Positions 35,278-47,773 of a DNA stretch of 64,000 nt are shown here, in pieces. The notes under the pieces are model-generated. The model was given only the letters and a program-made list of their open reading frames with translations. It did no database searches and had not been told where the DNA came from. Origin of the DNA: Sphaerosporella brunnea (lineage: Eukaryota > Ascomycota > Pezizomycetes > Pezizales > Pyronemataceae); contig VXIS01000224.1 of assembly GCA_008704415.1 (NCBI GenBank), positions 17,494 through 81,493 on the forward strand, read 5' to 3'. Numbering within the stretch: position 1 is the first letter of the stretch; every line of letters starts with the position of its first letter. The translations under genes and the position numbers were made by a program.

Positions 35278-38180
35278 CTAACCGCCGCAAGTCTTCCCAC
35301 CGTCCACGAGGAACATAAAAACATCAATGAGTGGCTGGAGAGTCTGGGATTTCCTCCGCCTCCGCCGCCTGGTGGGTACAACTAGAACTCGGTCGCGCAC
35401 ACCCATGGCCCATCCATATCTTCCACTATCTCTCACCCAACCCACCTTTTCCGCCTTCTCTGTGCGTCTCGCCCGTCCCGCCCTGCAAAAACATATTTTT
35501 CATCATTTCTTATATTTTTTTTATGTTTGTTACTTTTCAAACAGGCGTTTGGTGGGTGTTGTTGCTGCTGTTGATAGTCATGATGAAACGCTTTTCTTTT
35601 TCGTTTTGTTTCATTTCCATATTACCGGGGATCACGTAACCAACCGATGATTGCGTTCTTTTCATTTCCGTTTCATTCCATGTTATGCGAGATTGGCGAT
35701 TGTGGCTGTGTACATATAGGACGACTTGCGTGCGGAGATCGGACCCGGCAGGGGTCGCGGTCACATCAGCAAAGCTACTTAGAGTAGACTTGGATGGAAA
35801 AACAATGAAGGGGTTACTTCATACCTAGGGCCTAGGTCCATGAAAGGTTTTCGTTTGATCGACGAAAAAAAAATGTTCCATCCTGAGTTTCACTATGCGT
35901 TGGGACTAGGGCCGCGAATGGATAAGCGCCGCAAACGCTGGAGCTACCTACCTAGCCCACTTGGCTAGCCCACTCCATCCTGTAGCATGAAAACTCACTC
36001 GCCGTTGGGCCCGGCTCATTCGACACATTGGATGCCGAAGACGGGGGGTTGCAGTTTTGCACTGCCCCCTCAACACTGCCCGCGGCCGGCGTGTGATAGG
36101 CCGTGATTACTATATGTAGATGACATGTGTCGCATGCGTGGGGTGGGCGGGTGATGGGCACACATCATGCACAATGACAAAACATGGCGATAGCGAGAGG
36201 GAGGGACTGCGCCCCCGGGGGTCGGATCATCCATCCGTCGTCACTTAAAAACACAAAGCGGGGGAGAGAGGGGGGAGGTACCGGTACTCGAGTGGGTTTG
36301 TGCTATGTGTATCAGTCAACAACCGCAAGCCAGCAATGAAGAATAGGTATCCATGCGGGATCCCCCCGGCCGATGCGCCCTATTGACTAATGGCGCCATC
36401 CCACCATCAAAGTGAAGACAAACCGAAATTTTGCGGTAACGCCAACACTAGGCTTTAGAGAAGGGACCTGTCAAAAAAAAGTGGCTATAAGTTCAACCAC
36501 GCAAAGCTTCGCCTGGATGAGGTTTACTGCTTGAAGGTGTACCCCTACAGGGGCGCTTTGAAGGCATCAATGGACTTGGATTCCTATAAAAGATTGCGAG
36601 GATGTTGCGCCTATTGTTCTGGAGTTGTTGTGTTGTGTTGTTTTTGTTGGTCATTGGTGGGCAGGATGGGCCCCCCCATTTGCCAACGAGAACATTGGTG
36701 TTGTACTTAGGTGGGAAGCGGCGTTTTCCTTGTACGAGCACGAGTTACTTGGCTTTGACGACGCATTTGGCTACAAAATGGTAGAATAAAAAAAGTGTCA
36801 GCTGCGGGGTCATTGGTGTTGGTTAGGTTTTGGCAGAGAGTGGACTTATGATCATAGGTTACCCCCGGCCTTCGTGCGAAACGACTCCCGTGCCCTTGTA
36901 CGTACACGGAGAGAAGTTGATACATCATCATCTGTGTGTTCTGTGTTGTTGCCGCAGCATGGGGGGGGGGGGGGGCGAGAACTCGTTGGGTATTTTCGTG
37001 GCTTCATGATTCAAGCAGATGCAAAAAAGCAGTGATTGGAACCCTTGGGGGTGGCGCCGGGTTCAATCCTCGGGGCTTTCTCATGGGGTTACCCCAATGA
37101 GTTTTTGGTCTTTTATACTCATGGTGGATCACGTGCTTGATAGAGAATAAGCTCACTGGCAGAGAGGTTGCACTGGATCAAAGGGCTCCCCGAACGTGGC
37201 GTCTACCAAACAAAAGAAAAGAAAGGCAAAGGAGCATGTGAAATTAGCGTGCTGGAGTGTTGGAAGGCGCATCCTATGTGCAGATGGTTAATCTGTGGGA
37301 ATCACAGAAATCGCACTTGTAGAATACCGCTTAGCTTAAACATTTTCCGTGCTCTTGGGCATGGGGGGGGGCATGGGAGCGAGTTCGGGCAAAATCTGGG
37401 GGGCATCTTAACCATCAACCGAAAAATCAAACACCAGTCTGTCTTTGAAAAACAGACCATTTGCATTGAGCCACTGTAACGCCGGGTATCGCTGCCATAC
37501 TAGTACCCCCGAGTTCTCAACTTCAGCAAAGTATCCAGCCGCTCTCATACTACATCTTCCAAACTCACGCTTCATATTCATACCAGTCAATCAGGTGCGT
37601 CCCAACCCGCGCGTCATATCTGATCTTCAGTTTGTGCGTCAGGTTACCATTTGTATCGGAAGATACTCGTTCAACCATTCCCCGTTTTTGTGCACTTCGT
37701 CGTACAGGATTTCTTGGAGCATGGCTTGGAGAGCTGTGGCAGCTCCGTTTCTGGAAGCGTGAGACGTCTACGGGACCTAGATCGGGGATGTCTTGGATCG
37801 AGGGGGGAAGGCTTGCCGCGGTAAGGAAGTAGCGGAAGCTCATCATTCTCTTGTTTTGCACTGCGGGCCACGAGTCCTACTTCGCCAATTTGGATGGTGG
37901 AAGGAAATATCGTTTGAGAATCGCTGATCCTCATCTTGTAGCCGCGGAAGCGCCACCAGTGTTTTTTCTAGTAACAATTGCAAGCGGAGATCCTCTTGTT
38001 CCTCTTGTTGTGCTTGCCATATTCGTGGATGCGGGGGGGTGTATAGAGCAATTGACTGATTGAAGGTGAGGGGTAGAGTGGGCGGTGGGTGGTGCAGCAG
38101 CAGCATGCATTGACTCTCCACAAAAGCTTTGTTAACTCCTGTTTGGCCCGATGAAGGAATTGTGCAGAGTACTAACACAT
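35278..38180. other. Intergenic, nothing coding recognised
   Basis: Includes the 3' flank of the Zn2Cys6 gene and homopolymer G runs near 36960 and 37364. No frame here has domain or codon evidence. Confidence 0.5.
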
Positions 38181-38261
38181 GATTCAGTAGTGTAGGGGTA
38201 TCATAGGCGCTTGCCATCCAGCACACTGCGCCTGACCCGGGTTCGAATCCCGGCTGAATCA
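38181..38261 (+). tRNA. tRNA-Gly(GCC), probably with a 10-nt intron
   Basis: A perfect 7-bp acceptor stem (GATTCAG with CTGAATC), discriminator A, a T arm CCGGG-TTCGAAT-CCCGG and an anticodon stem GGCGC/GCGCC. The loop reads TTGCCA followed by a 10-nt insertion and a closing T, which puts anticodon GCC at 34-36 and an intron at the canonical place after position 37. A run of six T follows within about 25 bases. The D stem has one T-T mismatch. The isotype is fairly sure; intron presence is inferred from stem pairing. Confidence 0.75.
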
Positions 38262-41194
38262 CATAATCTCACTCTGGTTCTTTTTTGTGCACCTGAGTGA
38301 CATGTGGCTTTTAAAAAGTGTTTCTATGCGATGAGTGGGATATTTGTGGCATCATTAAAAATTTTGAATTCAGGTCTACGGATACAGCCAAAAAGCCACT
38401 TCTGCAACAACAGCTGTTCTGTTTTAATCATATTGTATTCGGCCGCTTGTGGCCATGACATATGGAAGGAGAAGAGCCTATGCTACCCTCCAGGCCATAA
38501 GGAGGCCTGCGGCCCTTTTAAGGAAATGGACAAAGGAAATCCCACTAGGTAAAGAAGCACACCAAGGAAAATCGTAAGACGAACGGAGAAGAATAAGGAG
38601 AACAATCAGCAACAACAGCTGTCAGAGCTTAGGATTGCTAACTAGGAAACCCCGCTCCTAGAAAGACCTCTTTAAGAACTTTTCAGAGAAAAATATCTAC
38701 TCTCTCGTGAAAGAGATTGGTCTTGGCCCTTTGTTTTGTATGAAGGGGAAAAGTCTTGCGAGACATTTACAGCCTGCCCTTTTCCAGTTAGTCCTGTTAG
38801 TGTGGCAAAGGCGATCTAGTCCGAGTGATACCCAGTGAAGTCACAACTTCACCCCTCTCTCCATGCCATTTCTCCCATGACGCATCTTTCAACTCAACAC
38901 TTGGTGTTCTGATACATCAATCACTCTCAAGTGTTTTTTCTTTGGTTTCCCACTACGACGTTCCAAGACCGCAGCCTAGATGCTCACCCAGTCCGATTCC
39001 GAGGAAGAAGACTCGGGCAAAGTGCCCTGCAGCAGCGAGCTTTCCAAGAATAAGAGAGGCCAAGCTTCCATCCCCATTGTGCCCTGTACAAATGGTAGCG
39101 GGTTTGGCAATTGCAACTCCACGGAATTTTACTTACTATCTCGACAGTAAGTCCCTTCACCCTGTTCACCACCCATAGAATGTAACATCCATCACAGCTC
39201 AGCGTACCACCACGAGCCTCACCATTCCGGCCTAGGCCTACTCTACTGTCCTCCCGGAGAAGTCGAAAAACCTTCCTAGGCGAAGGCGGCGGTGGATCGA
39301 TGGTGGTGAGCTTGCGTCTAGGCATAAAGGGAGGAAGAAGTCAATCGCCCAGATCGCTGAGCACCCAGTTTTGCGCAGGGCCACCAGAAAGGAGACAGAG
39401 CGGGGTGTTAAAAGATGTTGTTTCATTATCTGCGGCCTTTTTTTTTCTTGTGGTCTCACGCATGCGCCGGCAGTTTTAGAGACTTGCGAAGGCGATGACA
39501 GTTCCGGAGAGAAACGATCTATGTGTCATGGATTTGTTATTTAGTGGAAACCGCTCCACCTCCAGGAATCCTCGATGCCTTCCACGGGCATGGTATGTGG
39601 GTTAGGGGTTAGGGGGTGTTGGTTGATCTTTGCTCCTCTCCTTTGTTTTCCGTTCCGTAACCGCTTTGCTATGACGAATACGATGCTTTTGTTTTGCAAT
39701 GACGATCTCCCCTCTCTTGCGCACATCCAAATCCTGACTACCGTATCTCATAGGGCCCCAGCAGAGGGAGGGGTAGTCATATAAATGCGGGCCTGTCAGC
39801 AGTGAAATCACTGACACCTTATATCCCCATCGACCCGTGGTCCTCTTCCCGGTGGCAAGAGAGCTCTAGATATCGACGGGAGGTTTGACTTCATGCCCAG
39901 CATAATCCACTCCCGGTCTGGCATCCGGAGGTGGGGGAAATGATAACAGTACTGGACTCACCGCACAGCAGCATGTTCACGCAGACGAAGTTGAAAAGCT
40001 GGTGGAGGAAGCTTGCCACCAGGGCTCGAGGCGGGTATCACAAAAGGACGGAGGTTTTTCTTTGCCGTGTCCAAATAGTGTAGCATCCATCCCCCTTTTC
40101 TCTCTAGAGGTTGCTGCACTTAAGGCTGTCGGTACATGCCCATTATCGAGCGCTCTCGATCTACTTACTGCTATAGAAGCCCAATTGGGCGCGACCCTTG
40201 ACACTCGATCGGAAAAACACAAAGTGGCCTACATTGTGCTTCATTTCCGGTGGTGGAGAGGTAATAGCTGGCTTGAACGTAGAAGACAGGAGTGTAGTTC
40301 TATCACTCACTCGATGCTGGAAATAGTGTCTGAGGGTTCGTCAAAATCGAGATCAAAAGGCGCGGCCCAGTGCATTGCGCAGGTATGAATGATGATAGCT
40401 CCAGTGAAAATGAATTGCTTTCCCTTATATATGAGCTTCTTGTAATTATGATTTAGAGGCTGATCGCCTGTGTTGATGATGGCACTCTAATAGCACCGAT
40501 TCGGATCAATGATTGGAACACTGGTCTAAATCCTCCTTGAACGAGTGGTTCTTATCCTTCTTGCACCGCTGCGTTTTGCATCCAAGTGACAGTTGGTTTT
40601 GGCCCCACTATACAAACTCGCGAAACCGTGAAAAAGTAGCCTCTTGTCGGCATGTAGACTTTGCAGCAGCGTTTGGCAACGAAACCAACCATAGGTAGTT
40701 TGTTCAGTGGCTTTATGTAAAGCCTCACTTTCTTGGCACTGGGAGACAATTTCAGGGCGGAGGCAGAAAGTTGAAAACCATGGTTTTCTAGAAGTTAAAG
40801 GTCATGCGAACCAGTTACCAACATAATAGCTGCGGCCAGCTGGCGGCTGACAGCCCTGGCCATAACCGACCGAGCCCGAGAGCGTTCAACCTCAAAACAC
40901 CCCAGGTATCGAGCTCAGAGGAGTTAAAAATTAAGGCATGCAGTCATCATCGCTCAAAGCTGAACTGTGGCCCCAGCATCCCCTACTTCCACCACAAGCC
41001 CATCCAGACCCTCGGGATCGCCTTCTGGAAGCCCGAAACCTGCCTGGAGAAGTTTTCCTCCAACAGCGCACGACCTAGCACAGTCGCTCACTCGCCCCAG
41101 ACCGGGTAACCGTCAGCCGCCAAGCCCGCGCCAAACTTTTCTTCTCCACGGCAACCACGCAGAGCTCGACGAAATTCCACCGCGCAAATCCACG
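38262..41194. other. Intergenic, nothing coding recognised
   Basis: Only short unsupported frames. The segment near 40960-41194 is open in frame with the next gene but lacks an ATG and reads as low-complexity Ser/Pro, so I treat it as 5' flank. Confidence 0.5.
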
Positions 41195-42079
41195 ATGCTG
41201 CCCCCGCACTCGCCGGCCCTCCGCCGGGCCTTCGGAACCTCCGCTCGTCGCCTCGTGGGCCCTGAGCACCCCAACTTTATCGAGATACCGCGGGTCAAGC
41301 TTCCCAAAGCGGCGCCGCCGCAGCGAAAGAAGGGAATCCTACCCAAGCCGCGAACTCTCTTCCCTGACAGCCGCCCCGAGAAGGGAACCATCGAGTACAC
41401 CAAGAAAGCGACGCCCTTGCCGAAGCCGCAGATCTCGGACCACCCCCAAGCACCCGAGGCCAAGGCATTCCAGGAATGGCAGGCCGCTATGGCGTCGAAG
41501 CGGAGAGCAAACCTGCGCGAGGGTATGAGGCTGCTGAAGAAAAGAAAGGTGTCCATTGAGCTGGCGAGAGCCAAGATCTTGCGGGAGCGGAGCAAGCTGC
41601 GAGAGGAGAAGCTGGCTGCCGCCGAGCGAGAGGATGTCAGGTTGACGCTGCCGAGCATTCTGAGCACGATCAGACTGCAGGAGAAGGGTTTGAAGGATCC
41701 GGATAGGGCGCAGAGACTGCAGGAGATGGCGGCGAGACGGGAAGCGCAGGTGCAGAAGAAGAAGCAGGAGCGCCAGCAGCTGATCCATGAGCTGTACCTG
41801 AATGCTGGAGACTTCATCCTCACCGAGCGCGACCTAGACAGAGCTATCGACGAGCAGTTCAGGGAGAAGGACCAGACCCAGGTGTACCTGGAGCGGACGA
41901 AGCCACCGACGGTGCGCGAGATGTTGGTTCAGAAGGAGAGGAATGCGCAGGGAGAGGGCTTGGGTGGAATGGGTCTGGGAGCAGAGGAGAGTGCGATTCT
42001 GGAGGTTGGAGGGGCGCTCACCGGTGGACGGATGTCGCTCGTCAACCATCTGGCCGGGCGGAATATGTACGGCGTGTAA
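41195..42079 (+). CDS. Mitochondrial small ribosomal subunit protein mS26 (PET123-like)
   Basis: A 294-residue, single-exon protein. The first ATG of the frame is at 41195 and gives a typical mitochondrial presequence: LRRAFGTSARRL is basic, Ser-rich and without acids. The body is highly charged and helical with Arg/Lys/Glu repeats. It contains a QLIHELYLNAGDFILTE segment that matches the YxNAxxFIxTExxLD signature of fungal PET123/mS26. It would act in the mitoribosomal small subunit. The gene is convergent with COQ5, whose stop lies 254 bp away, so two mitochondrial genes sit tail to tail. The family is assigned from memory of that signature and the length; another mitoribosomal protein is the main alternative. 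Confidence 0.75.
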   Translation: MLPPHSPALRRAFGTSARRLVGPEHPNFIEIPRVKLPKAAPPQRKKGILPKPRTLFPDSRPEKGTIEYTKKATPLPKPQISDHPQAPEAKAFQEWQAAMASKRRANLREGMRLLKKRKVSIELARAKILRERSKLREEKLAAAEREDVRLTLPSILSTIRLQEKGLKDPDRAQRLQEMAARREAQVQKKKQERQQLIHELYLNAGDFILTERDLDRAIDEQFREKDQTQVYLERTKPPTVREMLVQKERNAQGEGLGGMGLGAEESAILEVGGALTGGRMSLVNHLAGRNMYGV

Positions 42080-42333
42080 TTATCAGTCGTGCATTTGTAG
42101 TTATCAACCTCATTAAGGGATATAGAAGGGATATGGTGGTGCTGGATATTGTTTTTTGTAAGATATTTGTTTCTTCGTCACGGCGTGCTACCTTTTTTTC
42201 CCATTCCACCGACCAACCCACTACGCTGTCTATTCTACACCGAAAAGCAAAGAAAACCCAAAGATACGCCGTGGATATCCCAGTCTCTACCTATTGTACA
42301 ACGATATCCCCTTCACCCAAAACTACCAGCACT

Positions 42334-43320
42334 TCATTTCTTGACCTCCAGTGGCTTGATGCCCTTCCAGATGCTCGCAACACCGAAGGTGAGCTCATCG
42401 TAGCCGCGTCCAGCTGTCAAAAAACCAGCATCGCGGATCATCTGAGCGAACTCCTGCTGCGAAGGGAACCGTTTGATTGACTCCACCAAGTACTGGTAGC
42501 TGTCACGATCACCAGCCACAAGCTGTCCCATCAACGGGATGACCGAGAACGAGTACTGCTGGTAGATAGCGTCCAACGGCGCCGGCGACACCTTCGAAAA
42601 CTCCATGCACGCAAACACACCACCAGGCTTCAACACTCTGTGCGCACTCTTCAGCGCCTCCTGGATCCTGGTAACATTACGGATTCCGAACGAGATGGTG
42701 TAGAGATCGACCGAGTTGCTGGGGATCGTGTTCAGCGTCTCGGCGTCTTCAACCTTGAAGGAGATGCGGTCAGACGGCAGGTATCCAGCCGCCAGCGCCC
42801 GCTTCTCACCCTCGCGCAACATGTCGCCGTTGATGTCGGCCACAATCACAGAGGTCTCGAAGTCGTGGTGCACCTTCGCCGCGTTGTCCAGCATGCGGAA
42901 AGCAATGTCTCCGGTGCCGCCAGCCACGTCCAAGATCTTGAGGGGCTGTCCGCCGGGCTTGCGGCCGGGGTCAAGAGAGCGCACGAAATGGTCTTTCCAC
43001 AGGCGGTGGATGCCGAAAGACATGACGTCGTTCATGGTGTCATACGACGCGGCGACGGAAGAGAAAACCTCGGCGACTGGAAGTTCACACGGGGTGTAAG
43101 AAAGCGTAGAAGTAGAGCCTGAAGAGAAAAATGAATATCAATCACCTTTGCTAGCCTTGAGCGATTCTTTCACCGTTTGGAAGCCAAAGTGCGTCTCTTT
43201 GTCGGCGGCATTGCTGTTGGAGCTGCCCGAAGATCCGCTGGAGTAGAGGCGAGCGCAGCGAGGAGCGGCGACAAAGAGGCGCTTCGCAGCAGCCGAGCGG
43301 TAGAGCGATCGAGTAGCCAT
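42334..43320 (-). CDS. COQ5: 2-methoxy-6-polyprenyl-1,4-benzoquinol methylase
   Basis: Mitochondrial SAM-dependent C-methyltransferase of ubiquinone synthesis, part of the CoQ synthome on the matrix side of the inner membrane. I predict exons 43320-43146 and 43076-42334 with a 69-nt intron (GTGATT...TCCAG), giving 305 residues. The N-terminus (MATRSLYRSAAAKRLF) is a clear mitochondrial presequence. The UbiE/COQ5 signature YDTMNDVMSFGIHRLWK begins right after the splice junction. SAM-binding motif I reads ILDVAGGTGDIAF, and the second family signature RVLKPGG is present. Length and all motifs are normal for the family. A longer in-frame start at 43377 would spoil the presequence. Its start codon lies 430 bp from that of the divergent U2AF gene, so they probably share a promoter region. 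Confidence 0.95.
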
Positions 43321-43749
43321 TTCCGCACGGATTGACCTTCTTGAAGTCCAGATAATTGCCGCGGGACTCTCTTCCAAGGCGGTGGGGGAAGCAGGCTGGT
43401 TGCTTGGGCAACCGGGGAGCCGTTGGCAGAGTTTGGTTACCCGGAAATCATCGATGCTGCACGCGAACCCTCAGGGCGCGCGATTATTCTCCCCCCCGAG
43501 TCCGTCTCGTCTTGCCAACCTTATCTCATCAGACAAGGCCACAACTCCACACGCCCAACACGAAGCATCACTCTTTGCGACATCATCACGTCTCATCGCC
43601 GGAATACTGACATTACGCGCTCGCTCAAACCCTACGCGCTCACTTGCAGCGGAAAACAAGATCCAGGAGGCGCCAACTACTAACTGCCGGAGAATTTTCC
43701 ACGGTAGCTTCTGCAACACAACCAGCAACCGATTCTAGTCTCGACAACA

Positions 43750-45925
43750 ATGAACGGCGACAGCTATTCTTCGAGAGGAGGGGGTGAGTGGTCGATTGCT
43801 GAGTCCGTGCTGCTGAGCGAGGTACTAATCCGTTGCACGAATCCACAGACAGATACGGAGGACACTCATCTTCCCGTGATTATCACGTACGTTCCCGCAC
43901 GCTCGAGCTCCGCAACACGCAACGGATGGCTGACGGTGATCTACAGACTTCTGATCGTCGCAGGGACAGGGACAGAGGTGACCACCACGAACGCAGTGAC
44001 CGTGCCGACCGCGGGGACCGCGGGGATCGGCGTCGCGAGCGCACCCGCTCCCCGGGACACCGCAGACGTAGGGAAGACGACTACTACGGTGCCAGCGGCG
44101 GCGGCGGCGGCGGTGACCGTGACAGGTACAGGGAGCGCGAAGAGCGGTACGGCGGACGTGACAGGACCGACAGAGGCGGCGACAGGGAGTACGAACGCGA
44201 GCGCGGCGACCGCAGACGTGGCGGTGATCGACGCGGTGGCGACCGCAGACACGACGAGCCCCGAGGAGGACGATCCGGCGGAGATCCGTTCTCGCGCAGA
44301 CGCTCGGCAACGCCCCCTCCGAAGAGGAAGGAGCCTACACCCGACTTGACTGATATAGTGCCCATCAACGAGAGGAAGAGGCGGATGACGATGTGGGATA
44401 TTAAGCCGCAAGGCTATGAAAATGTCACCTCCGAGCAGGCGAAGCTGTCAGGTTGGTCCTTGTGTGGTCTGTGCTGGCATTCCCGATACTAACAGTGCAG
44501 GCATGTTCCCACTCCCTGGCGCACCGAGACAGGCTCCTATGGATCCGACTAGGCTCCACGCGTTCATGACGCAGCCGAACAGTGTCGCCACTGCCTCCGC
44601 TCTGAAACCAACCAACTCGCGCCAGGCGAAGCGTCTCCTTGTCAGCCATGTTCCCCAGGGCACTGACGAAGAAACTCTGTTGCAGTTTTTCAACCGTCTT
44701 TTGTCGCCTCTTAACGTCGTCACAGGTGGTCCTGATCCAATAACCTTGGTGCAGCTTAACGCAGACAAGTCCTTGGGAATGCTAGAATTCAAGAATACCA
44801 GCGATACTACAGTGTGCCTAGCTTTCTCCGGAATCGAATTTGGTGGTGCACGGTTGGAGATCAGAAGACCTAAGGATTACATCGTGCCCTTGGTCGTGGA
44901 AGACTCCAGCGAAACCGAGCCCGGCCAGATTAGCAGCACAGTGCCTGACACTCCCAACAAGATCTTGGTATCTAGAATACCGCATTATCTTCAGGATGAC
45001 CAGGTGATTGAGCTGCTCAAGAGTTTTGGAGAGCTAAAGGCGTTCGTGCTTGTCAAGGATACTACAGATGAAGTCTCAAAGGTATCTTAAACCCTATACT
45101 AACGTTAACCACCTTTGACTTACCCCTTCTTACCCCTTCAAGAAAACATGAAAATCCTCCTATATTCTCGCCCCCAGAAAAGTCAAAGGTATTCTTATGT
45201 TATAGGATTACAGTTATTAACCTAAGCCTCTCGGAATCCTTTTCCGTCGCGGGATTGAACTTATAGGGCATTGCTTTCTGCGAATATCTGGATCCGGCGG
45301 CCACCGACATTGCCGTCGAGGGTCTCAACAACATGGAGCTTGGGGACAGTACCCTGAAGGTTCAGCGTGCGTCCATTGGAATGAAGCAAGCGGCGGGAGT
45401 GGAGATGGGTGTCAACGCCATGGCAATGATGGCTGGAACTACCAGTGCAGACTTGGAGGCGAGCCGGGTCTTGCAACTGCTGAACATGGTCACGGCCGAA
45501 GAGTTGATGGATAGCGAAGAATACGAAGGTAATTCCCCCCTCCTCGCGGCTCACATCACCTCGCTGACCCCCTGCAGAAATCTGTGAAGATATCAAGGAG
45601 GAGTGCCAGAAGTTCGGCAAACTGATCGATCTCAAAGTTCCGCGTCCGAGCGGCGGATCCAGGCAGACTGCCGGTGTCGGCAAGGTTTGTTATACCCGTT
45701 GCTGGGATGCCCATAGCTTGCTAACTTGGCCCACAGATTTTTGTCCGCTTCGACACGCTTCAGGCTTCCGAGACGGCTCTCAAGTCCCTCGCTGGCCGTA
45801 AGTTTGCGGACAGAACTGTCGTCTGTACTTACTTCTCTGAGGTACACCCATTGCCCTTTATTCACACCAAAGTGAACGATTGCTTATCTGTTGTATAGGA
45901 AAACTATGAAGTCGGCGCTTTCTAG
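43750..45925 (+). CDS. U2AF large subunit (U2AF65/Prp2-like splicing factor)
   Basis: Nuclear factor that binds the polypyrimidine tract and recruits U2 snRNP to the 3' splice site. I predict seven exons: 43750-43783, 43849-44451, 44501-45081, 45267-45528, 45578-45684, 45737-45841 and 45899-45925, for 572 residues. All introns are GT-AG, and all are 49-65 nt except intron 3 (185 nt). The N-terminal 170 residues are Arg/Asp/Gly-rich, in place of a classical RS domain. The U2AF-small-subunit-binding motif with its key Trp (MWDIKPQGYENVT) lies near 195-210. RRM1 begins near 255, RRM2 near 365, and the C-terminal UHM-type RRM spans about 470-572. The reading frame closes perfectly across all junctions. 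The terminal exon encodes just eight residues. Confidence 0.95.
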
Positions 45926-46326
45926 GATTGTTTGGTGCTAAGGAGGGAAGGGATGGATGTATGATGTTTTTGTTTCTTTTTTCTTTTTTTCGCTCCGTTG
46001 CCTTGCTATGCTGTGCTATGCTATGCTACTTACAAGTGTGATTTTGCACAACAGAAAAATTTGCTGATGTAGGCGTGAGAGTTGCTTTGATGCGGATGGG
46101 ATACGCGAAGCTGTACTGTACTTTATTGCAATGAGTGAAATTTGGGTATGGTGATGACAAACTAAATGTGCGAGTCCTCTTGTAATACAAGTACGATAAC
46201 TCAGAACGCTAGCACTTCTCCTTTTCCAGTATCTAATAAAGTTGTAATATTTTATTAGCCATAACTAGCTAAGAGTTCCGGTCCCTTCTTACAATCTCTA
46301 TACTAGAGCCAAAGGCTACCTAAGTA

Positions 46327-46526
46327 GGTACCCTTGTAGAAAAGGGGGGGTAATGGAAACGTTTATGTAATGTTTTATTGTGGTTTTTATTCTGCAAACG
46401 TTTACGCCGTGTCTGCCAACGGTCAAAAAATGGTTCAAAAACGCCACAGCGACGTCTACAGAATAGAAACCACAATAAAACATTACATAAACGTTTCCAT
46501 TACCCCCCCTTTTTTACAAGGGTACC
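46327..46526 (+). mobile_element. 200-bp fold-back element with 74-bp inverted repeats
   Basis: The arms 46327-46400 and 46453-46526 are inverted copies with about four differences, separated by 52 bp. The ends read GGTACCCTTGT...ACAAGGGTACC. The whole unit would fold into one long hairpin. It has no coding capacity, so it is a MITE-like element. No clean target duplication can be seen. Confidence 0.8.
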
Positions 46527-46531
46527 TTATA

Positions 46532-46773
46532 CCGTAGAAACCCGGTAACAACGCAGTTGCGCGGCCTGAAAAGTATGCTGGGAATAAATCGAAGTACCTA
46601 TTTTTGGAAGAAAATCGAAGTCAAAAATGCCTGGGCGCAGGGAGCCGTTGGGTCGTTCCTGTCGCCGCCTCCCCCGCTGTCTCTGTCTGTTTAAAGTTTG
46701 TTCAGAACTCGCACGCACTATATAGCACACTTTTGGGGGGCCGCGCAACTGCGTTATTACCGGGTCGCTACGG
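46532..46773 (+). mobile_element. 242-bp inverted-repeat element, adjacent to the previous one
   Basis: The 35-bp ends 46532-46566 and 46739-46773 are inverted copies with three mismatches (CCGTAG...ACGCAGTTGCGCGGCC); weaker pairing (AAAAGT.TGCT) continues inward. It starts only five bases after the neighbouring fold-back element. TA precedes the left end and CA follows the right end, so a TA duplication may have decayed. Confidence 0.7.
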
Positions 46774-47773
46774 CACTGTTGAGGATGGTGATACAGTTAG
46801 TTGGTGGTGAAACTTTTTTTTTTTTTTTTTTCGCAGAGCTAAATTGCACAGGAACAGCAGTGGTTGCTGTTGGAACAGTGAGTTCGAGTCATGGCATAGG
46901 ATAAATAGACACACAAATTGTGGAGCCCTCCGGCTCCAGTAAGTCCTTACCTCCTGCTCGCATACCCCTCAGCGACGCTGAGACACCATGTTTGACAAAA
47001 CGTAATATGTGAAAAGTGGCACTCGGGCAGCCAGCCAGACAGAGGCTGACGATCAAGAAGAGCTAGAGGATTGGTCAATGGGTTTCTGCGGGGCCAGGGT
47101 TCACGGTGACATGATAATAAGAACACTCGTCTGGTGACCGGTTTTGGTTTTCTTGGGGGGTGTGACGGTGACGATGACGGATACATACCTAAGTAGGTAT
47201 GTACATGTAGGTTGGGTTTCTACGTACAAACACCCCCTCGGTGATTGGTGCTGTACTATCCTCATGATCAACGCCCGCTACAGTACTTGTTCATGCTACG
47301 GTACTTGTCAATGCTGGCTGGTAGGGCGGGGAAGGGGGCGGTAGTTGGGTTAAATGGTTAAGTGACCGCTGTTGGATGGAGAATCTATGCCATGATGTCT
47401 TCGAGCATTAAAATCTCCTGCAATAAGATACGATACTGGAAACCGGGGTTGCAGTTACTGAAGGAGAAGGAAGTTGCGTGAGTTTGTGTCGGTGGCGAGG
47501 GATTTCGGGGAGATTGAGGTGGATGTTTGCGTGAGTACGACTCGGTTGTTGTGGGGAATGCAGGATAGCATCGCTGTATAGTAATTACTGCCTCCTACAT
47601 TGCAAAACTGAAAGATAGCGCGCTGTCATGATCATGCACAGGGAAATAAAAAAAGACGATAATAAAATCGTACACGGTATCAGTCAACAAGTTATACAAA
47701 GGAAATGAAAAAACAGAATCCCGACGCCAGGAGTCGAAGCCCAATGTTGACCAACACACAGAAAAATCCTCCC
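46774..47773. other. Intergenic, nothing coding recognised
   Basis: Contains a T18 run near 46815-46832. No supportable gene. Confidence 0.5.

Noticed and set aside
39600..39618. TTAGGG-like repeats
   Set aside because: Only two imperfect units, far short of a telomeric tract.
40967..41194. N-terminal extension of the mS26-like gene
   Set aside because: It begins at GTG, is Ser/Pro low-complexity and would bury the mitochondrial presequence.
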